The notes beneath the pieces are model-generated. The model ran no database searches. It was not told the DNA's origin and was given only the letters and a program-made list of their open reading frames with translations. A DNA stretch of 64,000 nt from JAFMDF01 sp965277445 (GTDB taxonomy: Bacteria > Bacteroidota > Bacteroidia > Chitinophagales > Saprospiraceae). The stretch spans positions 2,480,001 through 2,544,000 of the forward strand of contig CBDICY010000032.1 in NCBI GenBank assembly GCA_965277445.1, written 5' to 3'. The position numbers were made by a program, and so were the translations under genes. Positions 43,627-52,782 of this stretch are shown here, one piece after another (positions within the stretch are counted from its first letter, which is position 1; each line of letters opens with the position of its first letter).

Positions 43627-44112
43627 ATCAAATAAATCTTCATACTCGTTTGCATTCCCTCGTCTTTGTTTTTGCTTTTCTCGAACTGGAGGAGGTGGCA
43701 ATTCTACCCATTCTGCATCCTCTGTCTTTACTTCCTCATATTCTGTATATTCCCCTTGGGTCTTTTGTTCAAATTGTTGGGTCATTTCTTTGACTTTCTT
43801 TTTTAACATCGCTTTACCAAAAAGAAATAAACTGACTACTGGAAAAGCTACAATAGTTAATAAAGATAACCCAACGCCTAATAAGACATTTTTGCCCATT
43901 AATTCTAAAATCCATTTACCATAATTAACAACTACCTTATGATCTATAAAAAGGGTAATGATTAATAAAACAGGAGATAACCAGTAAAGAATATTAAAAA
44001 CGAACTTAGCAACCGTAAATAATACGAATAAGACAACTATACCGATAAGTAAAGCAGGAATAATATTAAAGCCGCCGCCTGAAGATTGTGCATTAAATTG
44101 ACGATTCGCCAT
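43624..44112 (-). CDS. hypothetical membrane protein
   Basis: 162 residues with three hydrophobic segments: FNIIPALLIGIVVLFVLFTV, FNILYWLSPVLLIITLFI and LLGVGLSLLTIVAFPVVSLFLFG. A charged cytoplasmic tail with a coiled-coil-like KAMLKKKVKEMTQQFEQK and an acidic/proline end (EWVELPPPPVREKQ) follows. No catalytic motif. Family not recognised; similar short three-segment proteins are common in Bacteroidota. Confidence 0.7.
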   Translation of the reverse strand: MANRQFNAQSSGGGFNIIPALLIGIVVLFVLFTVAKFVFNILYWLSPVLLIITLFIDHKVVVNYGKWILELMGKNVLLGVGLSLLTIVAFPVVSLFLFGKAMLKKKVKEMTQQFEQKTQGEYTEYEEVKTEDAEWVELPPPPVREKQKQRRGNANEYEDLFD

Positions 44113-44180
44113 TTATTTTGATTTAGAGTATTTAAAAAATGAGGAAATATAAATGGTTCTCTGACACATTGCATTTTATT

Positions 44181-44254
44181 GGATGGTTGACTTTCAGTCA
44201 ACCTGTTATCGTTTTGAACAGCAATATTTTAGGTTGACTGAAAGTCAACCATCC
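44181..44254. repeat. double-nested palindrome
   Basis: 24-base perfect outer arms (44181-44204 and 44231-44254, loop 26). Each arm is itself a hairpin: ggttgact-ttc-agtcaacc at 44185-44203 and its mirror at 44232-44250. So the DNA or RNA can form either one long stem or two short stems. Confidence 0.85.
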
Positions 44255-44359
44255 TGTTCAGCTTAGCAAAATTGTCAAGAATTTATACATTGAACCACTA
44301 GTCTTATTAAAACTCTAAATTAACCCATTTCGTTTAACTCTGGAAATATATTTACGTAT

Positions 44360-44779
44360 TTATCGACAATCGAAGGAAGAAGGTCGATAATCAACGGTTA
44401 ATCGGTAAGCCACTTTTACAGGAATGCCCCTTTGTTTGCCCTGTATCCAATCAGGCATCGAATTCACGAAATTTAAAGTCGCTGTTCCACAACCAGCACC
44501 GATGTCTTGCATAATCCTTGCATTTTCTACTTTACCCGTTTCGCTAATTTCAAACCGAACGATTACTTCTCCTTTAACTCCATGCTTTTTGGCAAAGGGA
44601 GGATATTTTAAATTCGTACAAATGTAATTTTGAAAACAGTCGGATCTGGATAATACTTTTATTGCGCCACAATCTTGAAATTGAGGCATTTCTTCTACGA
44701 TTTTAAATACTGGTATAGATTGATCAGTTTGACCGACTAAAATACTAGGAAAGTAGAATAGAAAAAAAAGTAACCGCAT
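44360..44779 (-). CDS. TonB C-terminal-domain protein, exported
   Basis: 139 residues. A short signal peptide MRLLFFLFYFPSILVGQ, then a TonB_C domain: NLKYPPFAKKHGVKGEVIVRFEISETGKVENARIMQDIGAGCGTATLNFVNSMPDWIQGKQRGIPVKVAYRLTVDYR, matching the YPxxAxxxGxxGxVxVxFxVxxxGxV pattern of energy-transducer domains. There is no N-terminal membrane anchor of the classic TonB type and no ExbBD nearby, so it is likely a periplasmic or secreted TonB-domain protein of unknown partner. The start codon sits inside a terminator-like hairpin (44772-44808), an odd arrangement reported separately. Confidence 0.8.
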   Translation of the reverse strand: MRLLFFLFYFPSILVGQTDQSIPVFKIVEEMPQFQDCGAIKVLSRSDCFQNYICTNLKYPPFAKKHGVKGEVIVRFEISETGKVENARIMQDIGAGCGTATLNFVNSMPDWIQGKQRGIPVKVAYRLTVDYRPSSFDCR

Positions 44780-44808
44780 CTTAATTATTTTTGAATTAAG
44801 ATGCGGTT
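44762..44808 (-). promoter_or_regulatory. terminator-type hairpin overlapping the start of the TonB-domain gene
   Basis: Perfect 15-base arms 44794-44808 and 44772-44786, loop 7, then on the minus strand AC and eight T (44762-44769). It looks like the intrinsic terminator of mnmA, but the second arm contains the ATG (44777-44779) of the next gene and the T-tract encodes its signal-peptide Leu-Phe-Phe-Leu. The stem would hide the start codon and could stop transcription. Confidence 0.7.
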
Positions 44809-44910
44809 GCTAAGAAAAAGGTTGGATGAACGCATCCTATTTTTATAGTCGAAAATATTCGTTTTATCACTAATCAAGTCTCTACGCCCGCTTCTCTGTT
44901 CTGTTTTAAA

Positions 44911-46020
44911 TTAGTTCATTCGTCCGCTGTGAATAATTCCACCACCAACGATATCATCGCCTTCATAGAATACAGCGGATTGTCCTGGGGCAACGCCTTT
45001 GACATTGGCAAAGAATTCTACGTTCACTTTGTCAGGTGTTTCTCTACTAGGTTTTAATGCACTAAGTGTACCTCGGTCTTTATATCGAATTCTAGTAGTT
45101 ACCTCCAAACCATCAGGAATCGTTTCATATTTCATAGAATTGACTCCACCGACACTCATTCCGTTTTTAATCAAATCTTCCATTTCTCCTAGAACTACCG
45201 TATTTGTTTTGGGTTGTATTTCCGTAACATACATTGGCTTGCCCAAGGCAATTTTCAAGCCTTTTCGTTGACCAATTGTATAAAAAGGATAACCTTCATG
45301 TTGACCTAAAATTTCGCCTTTAGTACTTAGAAAATTACCGCCGCTAACTCTTTCTTCCAAACCATTTACTCGACGCTTTAAAAAGCCTCTATAGTCGTTA
45401 TCTGGTACAAAACAGATTTCAAAGCTTTCCGCTTTTTTCGATAACTCTTCATACCCCCAATCATAAGCCATCTGACGAATTTCGGGTTTGGTATATCCCC
45501 CCAAAGGAAACTTACTTCTGTTCAAACAATCTTGATCTAGTCCCCATAATACATAAGATTGGTCTTTATTATCATCAGCTGCTTTGGTAACAAATTTGCG
45601 TCCCGCTTGCTCATTGATAATCGCATAATGCCCTGTAGCAATGAATTCACAATCCAAAGCATCTGCTCTTTTTAATAAAGAATTCCATTTGATGTGCGTA
45701 TTACATAACACACAAGGATTGGGCGTTCGACCTGCCATGTATTCATCCACAAAATTATCAATGACATAATCGCCAAAATCTTCTCGAATGTCTACTATAA
45801 AATGATGAAAGCCCATATTGACTGCTACTTGCCTGGCATCATTAATAGAATCTAAACTACAGCAACCCGTTTCTTTTTTATTACCTCCTGAATTGGCGTA
45901 ATCCCACGTTTTCATGGTGATACCAATCACTTCATAGCCTTGGTCATGCATCATCATTGCCGTAACGGTACTGTCTATACCACCACTCATCGCTACTAAA
46001 ACTTTTCCTAACTTACTCAT
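44911..46020 (-). CDS. mnmA: tRNA-specific 2-thiouridylase
   Basis: Thiolates U34 of tRNA(Lys/Glu/Gln) using ATP and a persulfide sulfur donor. 369 residues, usual length. VLVAMSGGIDSTVTA is the PP-loop. The two catalytic cysteines are C103 in GRTPNPCVLCN and C203 in AESFEICFVPDNDYRGFL, matching E. coli C102/C199. FIATGHYAI and KDQSYVLWGL follow the family pattern; the C-terminal FFANVKGVAPGQSAVFYEGDDIVGGGII is the tRNA-binding barrel. The TonB-domain gene lies downstream after the hairpin at 44772-44808. Confidence 0.95.
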   Translation of the reverse strand: MSKLGKVLVAMSGGIDSTVTAMMMHDQGYEVIGITMKTWDYANSGGNKKETGCCSLDSINDARQVAVNMGFHHFIVDIREDFGDYVIDNFVDEYMAGRTPNPCVLCNTHIKWNSLLKRADALDCEFIATGHYAIINEQAGRKFVTKAADDNKDQSYVLWGLDQDCLNRSKFPLGGYTKPEIRQMAYDWGYEELSKKAESFEICFVPDNDYRGFLKRRVNGLEERVSGGNFLSTKGEILGQHEGYPFYTIGQRKGLKIALGKPMYVTEIQPKTNTVVLGEMEDLIKNGMSVGGVNSMKYETIPDGLEVTTRIRYKDRGTLSALKPSRETPDKVNVEFFANVKGVAPGQSAVFYEGDDIVGGGIIHSGRMN

Positions 46021-46027
46021 TTTTTAT

Positions 46028-46134
46028 ATAAAGGTTTAGAGATGTAAAGGTATCAGGACATAAAGGTTAAGAGGGATTTTGAGGGTTCCACCTTTACTCC
46101 TTTACTTACCTGTACTTCTACACCTATATGTAAC
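46028..46134. repeat. word-hairpin array (TAAAGGT type)
   Basis: Left half: ataaaggtttagagatgtaa, aggtatcaggacataaaggt. Right half inverted: ccacctttactcctttactt, acctgtacttctacaccta. About 26 of 39 positions pair. It lies just upstream of the mnmA start codon (46020). Confidence 0.65.
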
Positions 46135-46260
46135 TACAAAATTACAAAAAAAGCAGGTCAAAAGTTCAGTATATAGGAAAGGTTTGTCGATAGTATGCCA
46201 ATTATTGACTTGTTTAGGGGCTTAGACAAATTTTAGGGCCAATAAATTGTCGATATTTTT

Positions 46261-46355
46261 CAACCTCAATTTCAAATTTAGTGCACTAGTTTATAAATCT
46301 TCTATTTCCCGTCGAAGTTGGTTTAAAATTGAAGTTGAGATTGTGCTTGAAGTTG
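46261..46355. repeat. GAAGTTG word array with inverted counterpart
   Basis: gaagttg occurs three times (46314-46320, 46331-46337, 46349-46355) at 17-18 base spacing; caacctcaatttcaa (46261-46275) on the left is their inverse complement in degraded form. Confidence 0.6.
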
Positions 46356-46385
46356 GAATCTATTTAGCCTCTATTCTAAAAAAAA

Positions 46386-46955
46386 TCACCAAGAAAATCC
46401 GAATTTCATTTTCACCTCTGCATAAGGCCCAGACAAATCTCGTCCAGTCATTTCTGGAATAGTTACATTGGTTACCATCCGATAGCCTCCATCGAGTGAC
46501 AAATGAAAAAAGCGAAATACATTTAATTCTAATCCAAAAGTAGGTTGTACAACGAATACATTATCGGTTTCACTATTGCCAACTTGAGCATTTCCCGTCC
46601 CCGTTAAAATCATAAAATTAGGATGAATTGTTTTGTGAGCAGCGGGCGTGAAGCCTAATATAAATCCACTATAATCCATTTTGAAACGATTATTATCCAA
46701 GGCGTCAATATAAACATCGTTATCCGTTTCAAAACCGCCCCAACCTAAAAATAAGCACTTACCAAACTCTACCCCCCCAAAACCACCTCGGAAGACCATA
46801 GGGGCCTCTTGGATTTGACCAACACCGACTGCAGGGCCACCCCACACGCCACTAATTCTCCAACCATTTTTACCAAAAACCGTACTTTCTTTTTGGGCAA
46901 TAAGCAAAGAAGTACAACTAAATAGGAATACGAAAAGGAAGGTTATATTTTTCAT
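46386..46955 (-). CDS. hypothetical outer-membrane beta-barrel-like protein
   Basis: 189 residues. Signal peptide MKNITFLFVFLFSCTSLLIAQ. The mature part alternates glycine/aromatic strands (WRISGVWGGPAVGVGQI, FRGGFGGVEFGKCLFLGWGGFE, YSGFILGFTPAAHKTIHPNFMILTGTGNAQVG, FRFFHLSLDGGYRMV) and ends GPYAEVKMKFGFSW, a beta-barrel-type C-terminus with terminal aromatic residues. Small outer-membrane protein, family not recognised. Confidence 0.7.
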   Translation of the reverse strand: MKNITFLFVFLFSCTSLLIAQKESTVFGKNGWRISGVWGGPAVGVGQIQEAPMVFRGGFGGVEFGKCLFLGWGGFETDNDVYIDALDNNRFKMDYSGFILGFTPAAHKTIHPNFMILTGTGNAQVGNSETDNVFVVQPTFGLELNVFRFFHLSLDGGYRMVTNVTIPEMTGRDLSGPYAEVKMKFGFSW

Positions 46956-47477
46956 AAGCTTAGGAGTTTAGGAATAAACAAAATGGATACAATAAAGACC
47001 AGCGCTGTCTTTAATAGATGCTAAATTGACTGTGTTACCACTATGCAATTATCTAAAAAAAATGAGTTTTAACCTTGTTTAACAGGAAAGGTGCTATTCT
47101 TAAAATTTTGGTAACGCTTGGATTGGTTAGGCTAATAGAAAAACTCGGCAGAGGGTAAAAGGTTTAAACTCATGGGGGACGATTAACTACTTATAATTTG
47201 AGTCACTATCTTTCCCTATTTTAGTTCAGCACTTACTTTTTGCCTCTAGTGGATTTAAAAATCATTCAAGTGGATTAGCATTTTGGGTTCTCTGACTAAT
47301 CCCGTGACGGAGACGGACAATATAGATTGTCCTTTGCCTTCGCCCTTAAAAATCAATAGGGAAGACAATAGCGAAATATCAATTCGACGAAGTCAATCTA
47401 TATTCGCTGTAGATTCTGCGGGATTTGTTAAAGAACTGCATTTTTTACTGCCTACTAGCTAACTACCAACTGCAATA
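46956..47477. other. intergenic with one hairpin element
   Basis: No gene in 522 bases. The second half contains the inverted-repeat structure at 47298-47425. The rest is AT-rich and featureless. Confidence 0.55.
47298..47425. repeat. 128-base inverted-repeat element
   Basis: aatcccg (47298-47304) pairs with cgggatt (47419-47425) and aatatagattg (47319-47329) with caatctatatt (47394-47404). No coding capacity; comparable in design to 23555-23746. Confidence 0.6.
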
Positions 47478-49289
47478 TTATTTATCGCCTTGCTTCTCAA
47501 AATAAGCCTTTACTTTTCTCGCCGCTACTTTTCCTACTACTTCAACTAATGCTGTTTCCAAGGAAGCTTTTATCTTTTTGACGGATCCAAAATGGCTCAA
47601 GAGTTTCTGTGCGGTTTTGTCCCCAATACCAGGAATATTGGTTAATTCAGTAGACGTGAAATTTTTAGAACGTTGATTCCTATGAAAGGTAATCGCAAAA
47701 CGGTGGGCTTCATTTCTGGCATGCTGAATGACCTTCAAAGTTTCTGACTTTTTATTGATGTATAAAGGAATGGGATCATCAGGAAAGAAAATTTCTTCCA
47801 ATCTTTTGGCAATACCAATAATGGTAATTTTATTTTCTAATTTTAGCGCACGAATAATTTTCATGGTTGCACTCAATTGCCCTTTACCTCCATCGACAAT
47901 AATTAAGTTGGGCAACGGTTTCTCTTCTTTAATTAAACGACTATATCGTCGATATACCACTTCTTCCATAGAAGCAAAATCATTAGGTCCCTCTACCGTT
48001 TTGATATTAAAATGACGATAATCTCGTTTGGAAGGTTTGGCATTTTTGAAGACCACACAGGAAGATACTGGAAAAGAACCTTGCAAATTAGAGTTATCAA
48101 AACATTCAATATGGAAAGGTAATACATCCATTTGCAAATCTTCTTGCATTGTTTTCAGAATACGCTCCGCAGAAGTTTCTTTTTTAATATTATTAATGGC
48201 TTGTTTGCGCTGTTGCAATAAGAAATATTTTACATTCTTTTCGGAGAGGTCTAATAATTTCTTTTTATCTCCAATTTTAGGCACCGTAATTTCTACATCC
48301 GCTTCTAATAACTTGACCTTAAAAGGTAAAATAATTTCTTTAGTGATGCTATTAAATTTCTTCCTCAATTCATCAATCGCAAAAACCAATAATTTCTCCT
48401 CATCATCATCTAAATTTTTAGTCAATTCTAGCGTATGTGTATTCATAATCGCTCCATTAATCACCTTGAGAAAGTTGACATACGCTTTCTTCTCATCCGT
48501 GGCGATATAAAAAACATCTAAATCTCGGATGGAAGTACTCACTACGGTAGACTTACCTTGATAATCTTCAAAGGCGCTTAATTTTTCTTTTAAAACTTGC
48601 GCTTTTTCATACTCCCAATTTTCGGCGTGTTGTTGCATGACAGATTTGAAATGCTGTTTAACTGCACCAAAGTTTCCTCGCAACATATTTTTTATCTGCG
48701 CAATCTTTTCATCATAACTCCCTTCTTCTTCGTGCCCTTCGCAAGGACCCATACAGTTTTTGATATGGTACTCCAAGCAAACTTTGAATTTATCTTTTTT
48801 AATATTATCAGCAGATAAGTGCAGGTTACAAGTTCGGAGCGGAAACAAGGATTTAATCAAATCTAAAATAACCTTAATGCGATGTTTCGAGGTATAAGGA
48901 CCAAAATAAGTAGATCCATCTCGAAAGACTCTTCTAGTAATAAAAACTCTTGGAAAACGCTCTTTTTTTACGCAGATATAGGTATACGATTTTCCATCCT
49001 TCAGCATTACATTGTAGCGAGGCTGAAATTTTTTGATTAACGTGGCTTCGAGTAATAAGGCATCTTGTTCTGTTTCTACAATGGTATATTCAAATCGTTC
49101 AGCGTTTTTAACTAATGCTTTGGTTTTATTTTGCTGGTGTTTTTTGCTACCAAAATAAGAAGACAATCTATTTTTTAAATTTTTGGCCTTTCCAACATAA
49201 AGAATCGTATCGTCTTTTGCCAAAAATCGGTAGACTCCAGGGTCTTTAGGCAGGGTAGGGGCTACTTTTTTGTAATCTTCCGTAGTCAT
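47478..49289 (-). CDS. uvrC: excinuclease ABC subunit C
   Basis: Makes both incisions in UvrABC nucleotide excision repair. 603 residues, full length. Domain order: GIY-YIG nuclease (PGVYRFLAKDDTILYVGKAKNLKNRLSSYF, residues about 18-50, with RFPRVFITRRVFRDGSTYFGPY after it), a cysteine-containing region (CLEYHIKNCMGPCEG), the UVR helix-pair region (QHAENWEYEKAQVLKEKLSAFEDYQ), the RNase-H-like second nuclease (IECFDNSNLQGSFPVSSCVVF with LIIVDGGKGQL as catalytic aspartate region) and the C-terminal helix-hairpin-helix (LTNIPGIGDKTAQKLLSHFGSVKKI). All key motifs present. Confidence 0.97.
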   Translation of the reverse strand: MTTEDYKKVAPTLPKDPGVYRFLAKDDTILYVGKAKNLKNRLSSYFGSKKHQQNKTKALVKNAERFEYTIVETEQDALLLEATLIKKFQPRYNVMLKDGKSYTYICVKKERFPRVFITRRVFRDGSTYFGPYTSKHRIKVILDLIKSLFPLRTCNLHLSADNIKKDKFKVCLEYHIKNCMGPCEGHEEEGSYDEKIAQIKNMLRGNFGAVKQHFKSVMQQHAENWEYEKAQVLKEKLSAFEDYQGKSTVVSTSIRDLDVFYIATDEKKAYVNFLKVINGAIMNTHTLELTKNLDDDEEKLLVFAIDELRKKFNSITKEIILPFKVKLLEADVEITVPKIGDKKKLLDLSEKNVKYFLLQQRKQAINNIKKETSAERILKTMQEDLQMDVLPFHIECFDNSNLQGSFPVSSCVVFKNAKPSKRDYRHFNIKTVEGPNDFASMEEVVYRRYSRLIKEEKPLPNLIIVDGGKGQLSATMKIIRALKLENKITIIGIAKRLEEIFFPDDPIPLYINKKSETLKVIQHARNEAHRFAITFHRNQRSKNFTSTELTNIPGIGDKTAQKLLSHFGSVKKIKASLETALVEVVGKVAARKVKAYFEKQGDK

Positions 49290-49352
49290 TAGTAATGGTT
49301 ATTCGTTGGTAAATAATCAACTTTAACTTCAAAAAACAGCCTTAAAAAACAA

Positions 49353-49387
49353 AAGTTCAAATCTGCATCTATTACAAATTTGAACTT
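49353..49387 (-). terminator. possible intrinsic terminator after hemD
   Basis: aagttcaaat (49353-49362) and atttgaactt (49378-49387), 15-base loop; on the minus strand TTGTTTTTT follows. About 80 bases after the hemD stop. Confidence 0.6.
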
Positions 49388-49465
49388 CTGGATGTTATTT
49401 AGCTATAGTTATTGGTTCTTGCGATTTTTGGTTGATTGAAAACCATCCAAGATTCGCAATTAGTA

Positions 49466-50251
49466 CTATTTATCTTTATTCGCTACCTTAATATATTTTT
49501 CCAAAGCCATGGTCATGGATGGTGTCTCTGGAGAAGGTGCATGGATATTAATCGTTAAATCTCTTTCTTTGACGGCTTTACTAGTAGAACTACCAAAAAC
49601 AGCAAATCTAGTTTCATTTTGTTGAAAATCAGGGAAATTTTCGTAAAGCGACTTAATCCCTAATGGGCTGAAAAAGACCAATACATCATAAGTAATATCA
49701 CTTAAGTCAGAAAGATCACTACTGACTGTTCTATACATCATTCCTTCTTTCCAATTAAATTCATTCTCCGTCAAAAAAGAAGATACTCGTTGACTACCTA
49801 AATTGGAACAAGGTAATAAGAAACGCTCTTTAGCCTTGTGCTTCATCAAATAAGGCTTCAGGTCAAGAATGGTTCTTTTACCTGTAAAGACTTTACGTTT
49901 TCGATAAACGATAAATTTTTGCAAGTAATTCGCAATTGCTTCTGTCAAACAAAAATACTTTGTTTCTGCCGACATCCGAATACGCATATCTTCACAAATT
50001 CTAAAGAAATGATCTACAGAATTTTTACTAGTGAAAATAACTGATGTAAATTCATCAGGGCGAATTCTAGCCTTGCGAAATTCTTTAACAGTTACTTCTT
50101 CAACATGTATAAATGGTCTAAAATCAATCTGCAAATCATACTTTTGCTCCAACTCAAAATAAGGAGACCGAGTAGGCTGCGGTTGAGAAATTAAGATACT
50201 TTTGACTGGCTTATATTGCTCTACTTTTTGAGCGGTATTATTTGATGACAT
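49466..50251 (-). CDS. hemD: uroporphyrinogen-III synthase
   Basis: Cyclises hydroxymethylbilane to uroporphyrinogen III (tetrapyrrole synthesis). 261 residues from the ATG at 50249-50251 (MSSNNTAQ); an ATG 9 bases upstream is possible. VKSILISQPQPTRSPYFELEQKYDLQIDFRPFIHVEEV starts domain 1, FTSVIFTSKNSVDHFF is the conserved TSxNxV element, and KYFCLTEAIANYLQKF bridges to domain 2. ERFLLPCSNLGSQRVSSFL and YDVLVFFSPLGIKSLYENFP (FxSPxGI, as in the Bacteroidota type) follow. The family is weakly conserved, but gene order with DUF4271 upstream supports it. Confidence 0.88.
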   Translation of the reverse strand: MSSNNTAQKVEQYKPVKSILISQPQPTRSPYFELEQKYDLQIDFRPFIHVEEVTVKEFRKARIRPDEFTSVIFTSKNSVDHFFRICEDMRIRMSAETKYFCLTEAIANYLQKFIVYRKRKVFTGKRTILDLKPYLMKHKAKERFLLPCSNLGSQRVSSFLTENEFNWKEGMMYRTVSSDLSDLSDITYDVLVFFSPLGIKSLYENFPDFQQNETRFAVFGSSTSKAVKERDLTINIHAPSPETPSMTMALEKYIKVANKDK

Positions 50252-50452
50252 TCCTAACATACATTTAGAAATTAACGCTAAAACAGAAAATAAATTTCCA
50301 TTTTAGGGATTCAGAGGAAAATTGTAAAATCCAAGCTGAAAATAAATTAAATAACAACAATCTTCAATTCGTAAAAGTTTGTTGTTTGATTTTAATTTTT
50401 GCCTATATATAACCTATTAGACAATAAATCGAATTATAACTTTCCTATGCCT

Positions 50453-51367
50453 TTAATTAATCCTCAATAAAATAAATTTTAATAGAACTACCACGGGCAG
50501 AATTTCAACGGCGCAAAGATACAATAAAAAATGAAAACTGTGTGACATTATGTACCTACTTCCTATTGATAAACCTCGAAGAGAACGGAAAAGATAAATT
50601 GCAAGAATCGCTCCAAGTCCTCCCCAAATAGCTATTTTTATGAGTCCTTCTGGTGCAAAAGCAGCTAAAATATTAATTGGTAATAAGACTATTCCTAATA
50701 TGACACTAAAGACCATAATTGAAAAACTATATAGCTTAATTTCTTTACTAATTGGAAAGACCGATTGGATAAAAAATAGTACGATATGTTTGAAGAGAAA
50801 AGCTAAAGCAACGCCTAAACAAATAAGGAAAATCCAAGAAAAATTTTGAGGTAAACTAGCACCAAAATAATTAGCCGCTAGGTAAATAAAAATGCCTGCA
50901 TTTAAGAAGAAAGAAAGATATAAAAGAAAATAAGAAAAGGAAAAATTGCCTTGATTAACCCGATGTAACTGTCTTAAAAAGTTATCATTGAGAAACGCCC
51001 GATAGCTTTGTTCCAATCTTTTCCGAGAAATACTAATAACGGTCGTAAAAAAAGCTAAAACCAAGAAAAAGACCCAAAATAGATAGTTTTTAGAGGTTGC
51101 TGTATTAGCAATCGTATCATTTTTATCAGCAGGTGAAGTTACAGGAACAGGTGAAATTGTTGTTTTTTTGATCGGTTGCGTCGCAATATCAAATGGATTA
51201 TCGGATTGAATAATGCGGGTATCTACTTCCTCTTTTTCCGAGTCGCTTGTAGCTTCGACTTCTAGTCGATCTTTTAGTTCAAAAGGGTTATCCCCATTTT
51301 GTGCGGACACAAAAGTGCTACTAAATAAAACTAAAGTAAGGAATAAGTATTTTATTATTAATCTCAT
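50453..51367 (-). CDS. DUF4271 domain membrane protein
   Basis: 304 residues from the ATG at 51365-51367 (MRLIIKYLFLTLVLFSSTFVSAQ, a signal peptide); the longer frame to 51430 is not needed. An extracytoplasmic linker (NGDNPFELKDRLEV, DNPFDIATQPIKK) precedes about six membrane segments: NYLFWVFFLVLAFFTTVIS, FSYFLLYLSFFLNAGIFIYLAANYF, FSWIFLICLGVALAFLF, YSFSIMVFSVILGIVLLPINILAAF, IAIWGGLGAILAIYLFRS and SFHFLLYLCAVEILPVVVLLKFIL. The C-terminal HFLLYLCxxEILPxxVLxK is the hallmark of DUF4271, which typically stands next to hemD in Bacteroidota. Molecular function unknown. Confidence 0.88.
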   Translation of the reverse strand: MRLIIKYLFLTLVLFSSTFVSAQNGDNPFELKDRLEVEATSDSEKEEVDTRIIQSDNPFDIATQPIKKTTISPVPVTSPADKNDTIANTATSKNYLFWVFFLVLAFFTTVISISRKRLEQSYRAFLNDNFLRQLHRVNQGNFSFSYFLLYLSFFLNAGIFIYLAANYFGASLPQNFSWIFLICLGVALAFLFKHIVLFFIQSVFPISKEIKLYSFSIMVFSVILGIVLLPINILAAFAPEGLIKIAIWGGLGAILAIYLFRSLRGLSIGSRYIMSHSFHFLLYLCAVEILPVVVLLKFILLRIN

Positions 51368-51438
51368 GTATAGATTTCCTATAAGTTTGCAAAAATAGGC
51401 ATACCTAGTGGTGAATAAAAATAAAAACAAAAATTAAA

Positions 51439-52773
51439 ATGAAAAAGGACATTTATATTAGTGAAGGACTACTTGTTATGAGTGTATGCATGATGATTTT
51501 TTTCCTAATTGCTTCTTGTTTAACAACTACTGCCTTGGGACAAACAAATACCAATTTTATTACCGTAAAAAATAAACAATTCATTAAAAACGGTCAACCT
51601 TATTATTATCTGGGCACTAATTTTTGGGCAGCGATGAATTTAGGAATTGCGAATAACCCAACGTATCGAACTAGATTAATACGAGAACTAGATCGTCTCC
51701 AATCTTTAGGGACTAATAATCTACGCATCATGGCAGCCAGCGAAGGGCCTGATAGCGAACCTTGGCGGATGTCTCCTGCCTTACAACCTGAGTTGGGGAA
51801 ATATAATGAAGATTTGCTCAAAGGCTTAGATTTTTTATTAGTGGAAATGAAAAAACGAGGTATGGTCGGCGTCTTATGTTTGAATAATATGTGGCCTTGG
51901 TCGGGTGGTTTTGCCCAATATATCAATTGGGTAACGGGGGAAACTATTCCTTATCCGCCACCTGCAGAAAATGGAAAGTGGTTAAAATACATGAATTTCT
52001 CAGCTCGTTTTTTTAAAAATAAAGCGGCCCAAGCAGCCTATTTCAAACACCTTGAAGTCATTATTAATCGAACCAACACTATTTCTAATGTTCTCTATAA
52101 AGAAGATCCAACCATCATGTCTTGGCAATTAGCCAATGAACCAAGAGCGATTATCAGTAATCGGAAATACCGAAATTGGATTAAAAATACCGCCGCTTTT
52201 ATTAAATCTTTAGATCAAAATCATTTAGTATCAATCGGTAGTGAAGGCAATGCTTTTGTACCATTTAGCACTAAATTCAAAAAAGAGCACCGCATTAAAA
52301 ATATAGATTATGCGACTATGCATATTTGGATTCAAAACTGGGGTTGGTATAATCCAACTAAGCCAGAAAAGACTTATCAAAAGTCATTAAACAAAGCCAA
52401 AAAATATATAAAAAAACATATTGCTTTTGCCGAAAAATTAAAAATGCCTGTTGTCTTAGAAGAGTTTGGAATTGCTAGAGACATGGAAAGTTACGCATCG
52501 ACTTCCCCTACGACTTATCGAGATAACTACTATCAGGAAATTTTTGATTTAATCCACGAATCAGCTAAAAATAGCCAACCTATTGCAGGCTGTAATTTTT
52601 GGGCTTGGGGCGGAGAAGGTCGCCCAAGAATACCTAAAGCTGTTTGGAAAGTTGGGGATGAATTTATTGGAGATCCACCTTTTGAATATCAAGGTTGGTA
52701 TTCTGTTTATGATAGGGATGAATCTACTTTGGAGATTATTAAAAAGTATGCGACAAAAATGAATGAATTGTAG
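51439..52773 (+). CDS. GH5-type beta-mannanase / cellulase-family hydrolase, exported
   Basis: Endo-acting hydrolysis of beta-mannan or a related polysaccharide outside the cell. 444 residues; the N-terminal hydrophobic segment VMSVCMMIFFLIASCLTTTALGQ could be cut as a lipoprotein (IASC) or after ALG. GQPYYYLGTNFWAAMNLGI, RLQSLGTNNLRIMAAS and GVLCLNNMWPWSGGFAQYINWV belong to the TIM barrel of GH5 mannanases. The acid/base is E234 in MSWQLANEPRA, the nucleophile E342 in PVVLEEFG, and ATMHIWIQNWGWY and FWAWGGEGR line the cleft. No PUL partners (SusCD) nearby. Substrate is inference from family likeness. Confidence 0.88.
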   Translation: MKKDIYISEGLLVMSVCMMIFFLIASCLTTTALGQTNTNFITVKNKQFIKNGQPYYYLGTNFWAAMNLGIANNPTYRTRLIRELDRLQSLGTNNLRIMAASEGPDSEPWRMSPALQPELGKYNEDLLKGLDFLLVEMKKRGMVGVLCLNNMWPWSGGFAQYINWVTGETIPYPPPAENGKWLKYMNFSARFFKNKAAQAAYFKHLEVIINRTNTISNVLYKEDPTIMSWQLANEPRAIISNRKYRNWIKNTAAFIKSLDQNHLVSIGSEGNAFVPFSTKFKKEHRIKNIDYATMHIWIQNWGWYNPTKPEKTYQKSLNKAKKYIKKHIAFAEKLKMPVVLEEFGIARDMESYASTSPTTYRDNYYQEIFDLIHESAKNSQPIAGCNFWAWGGEGRPRIPKAVWKVGDEFIGDPPFEYQGWYSVYDRDESTLEIIKKYATKMNEL

Positions 52774-52782
52774 TAAGTATAA

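Larger units (their letters stand above)
46021..46385. other. intergenic with two word arrays
   Basis: No gene. Contains the aaaggtttaga-type array (46028-46134) and a GAAGTTG array (46261-46355). Confidence 0.55.
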
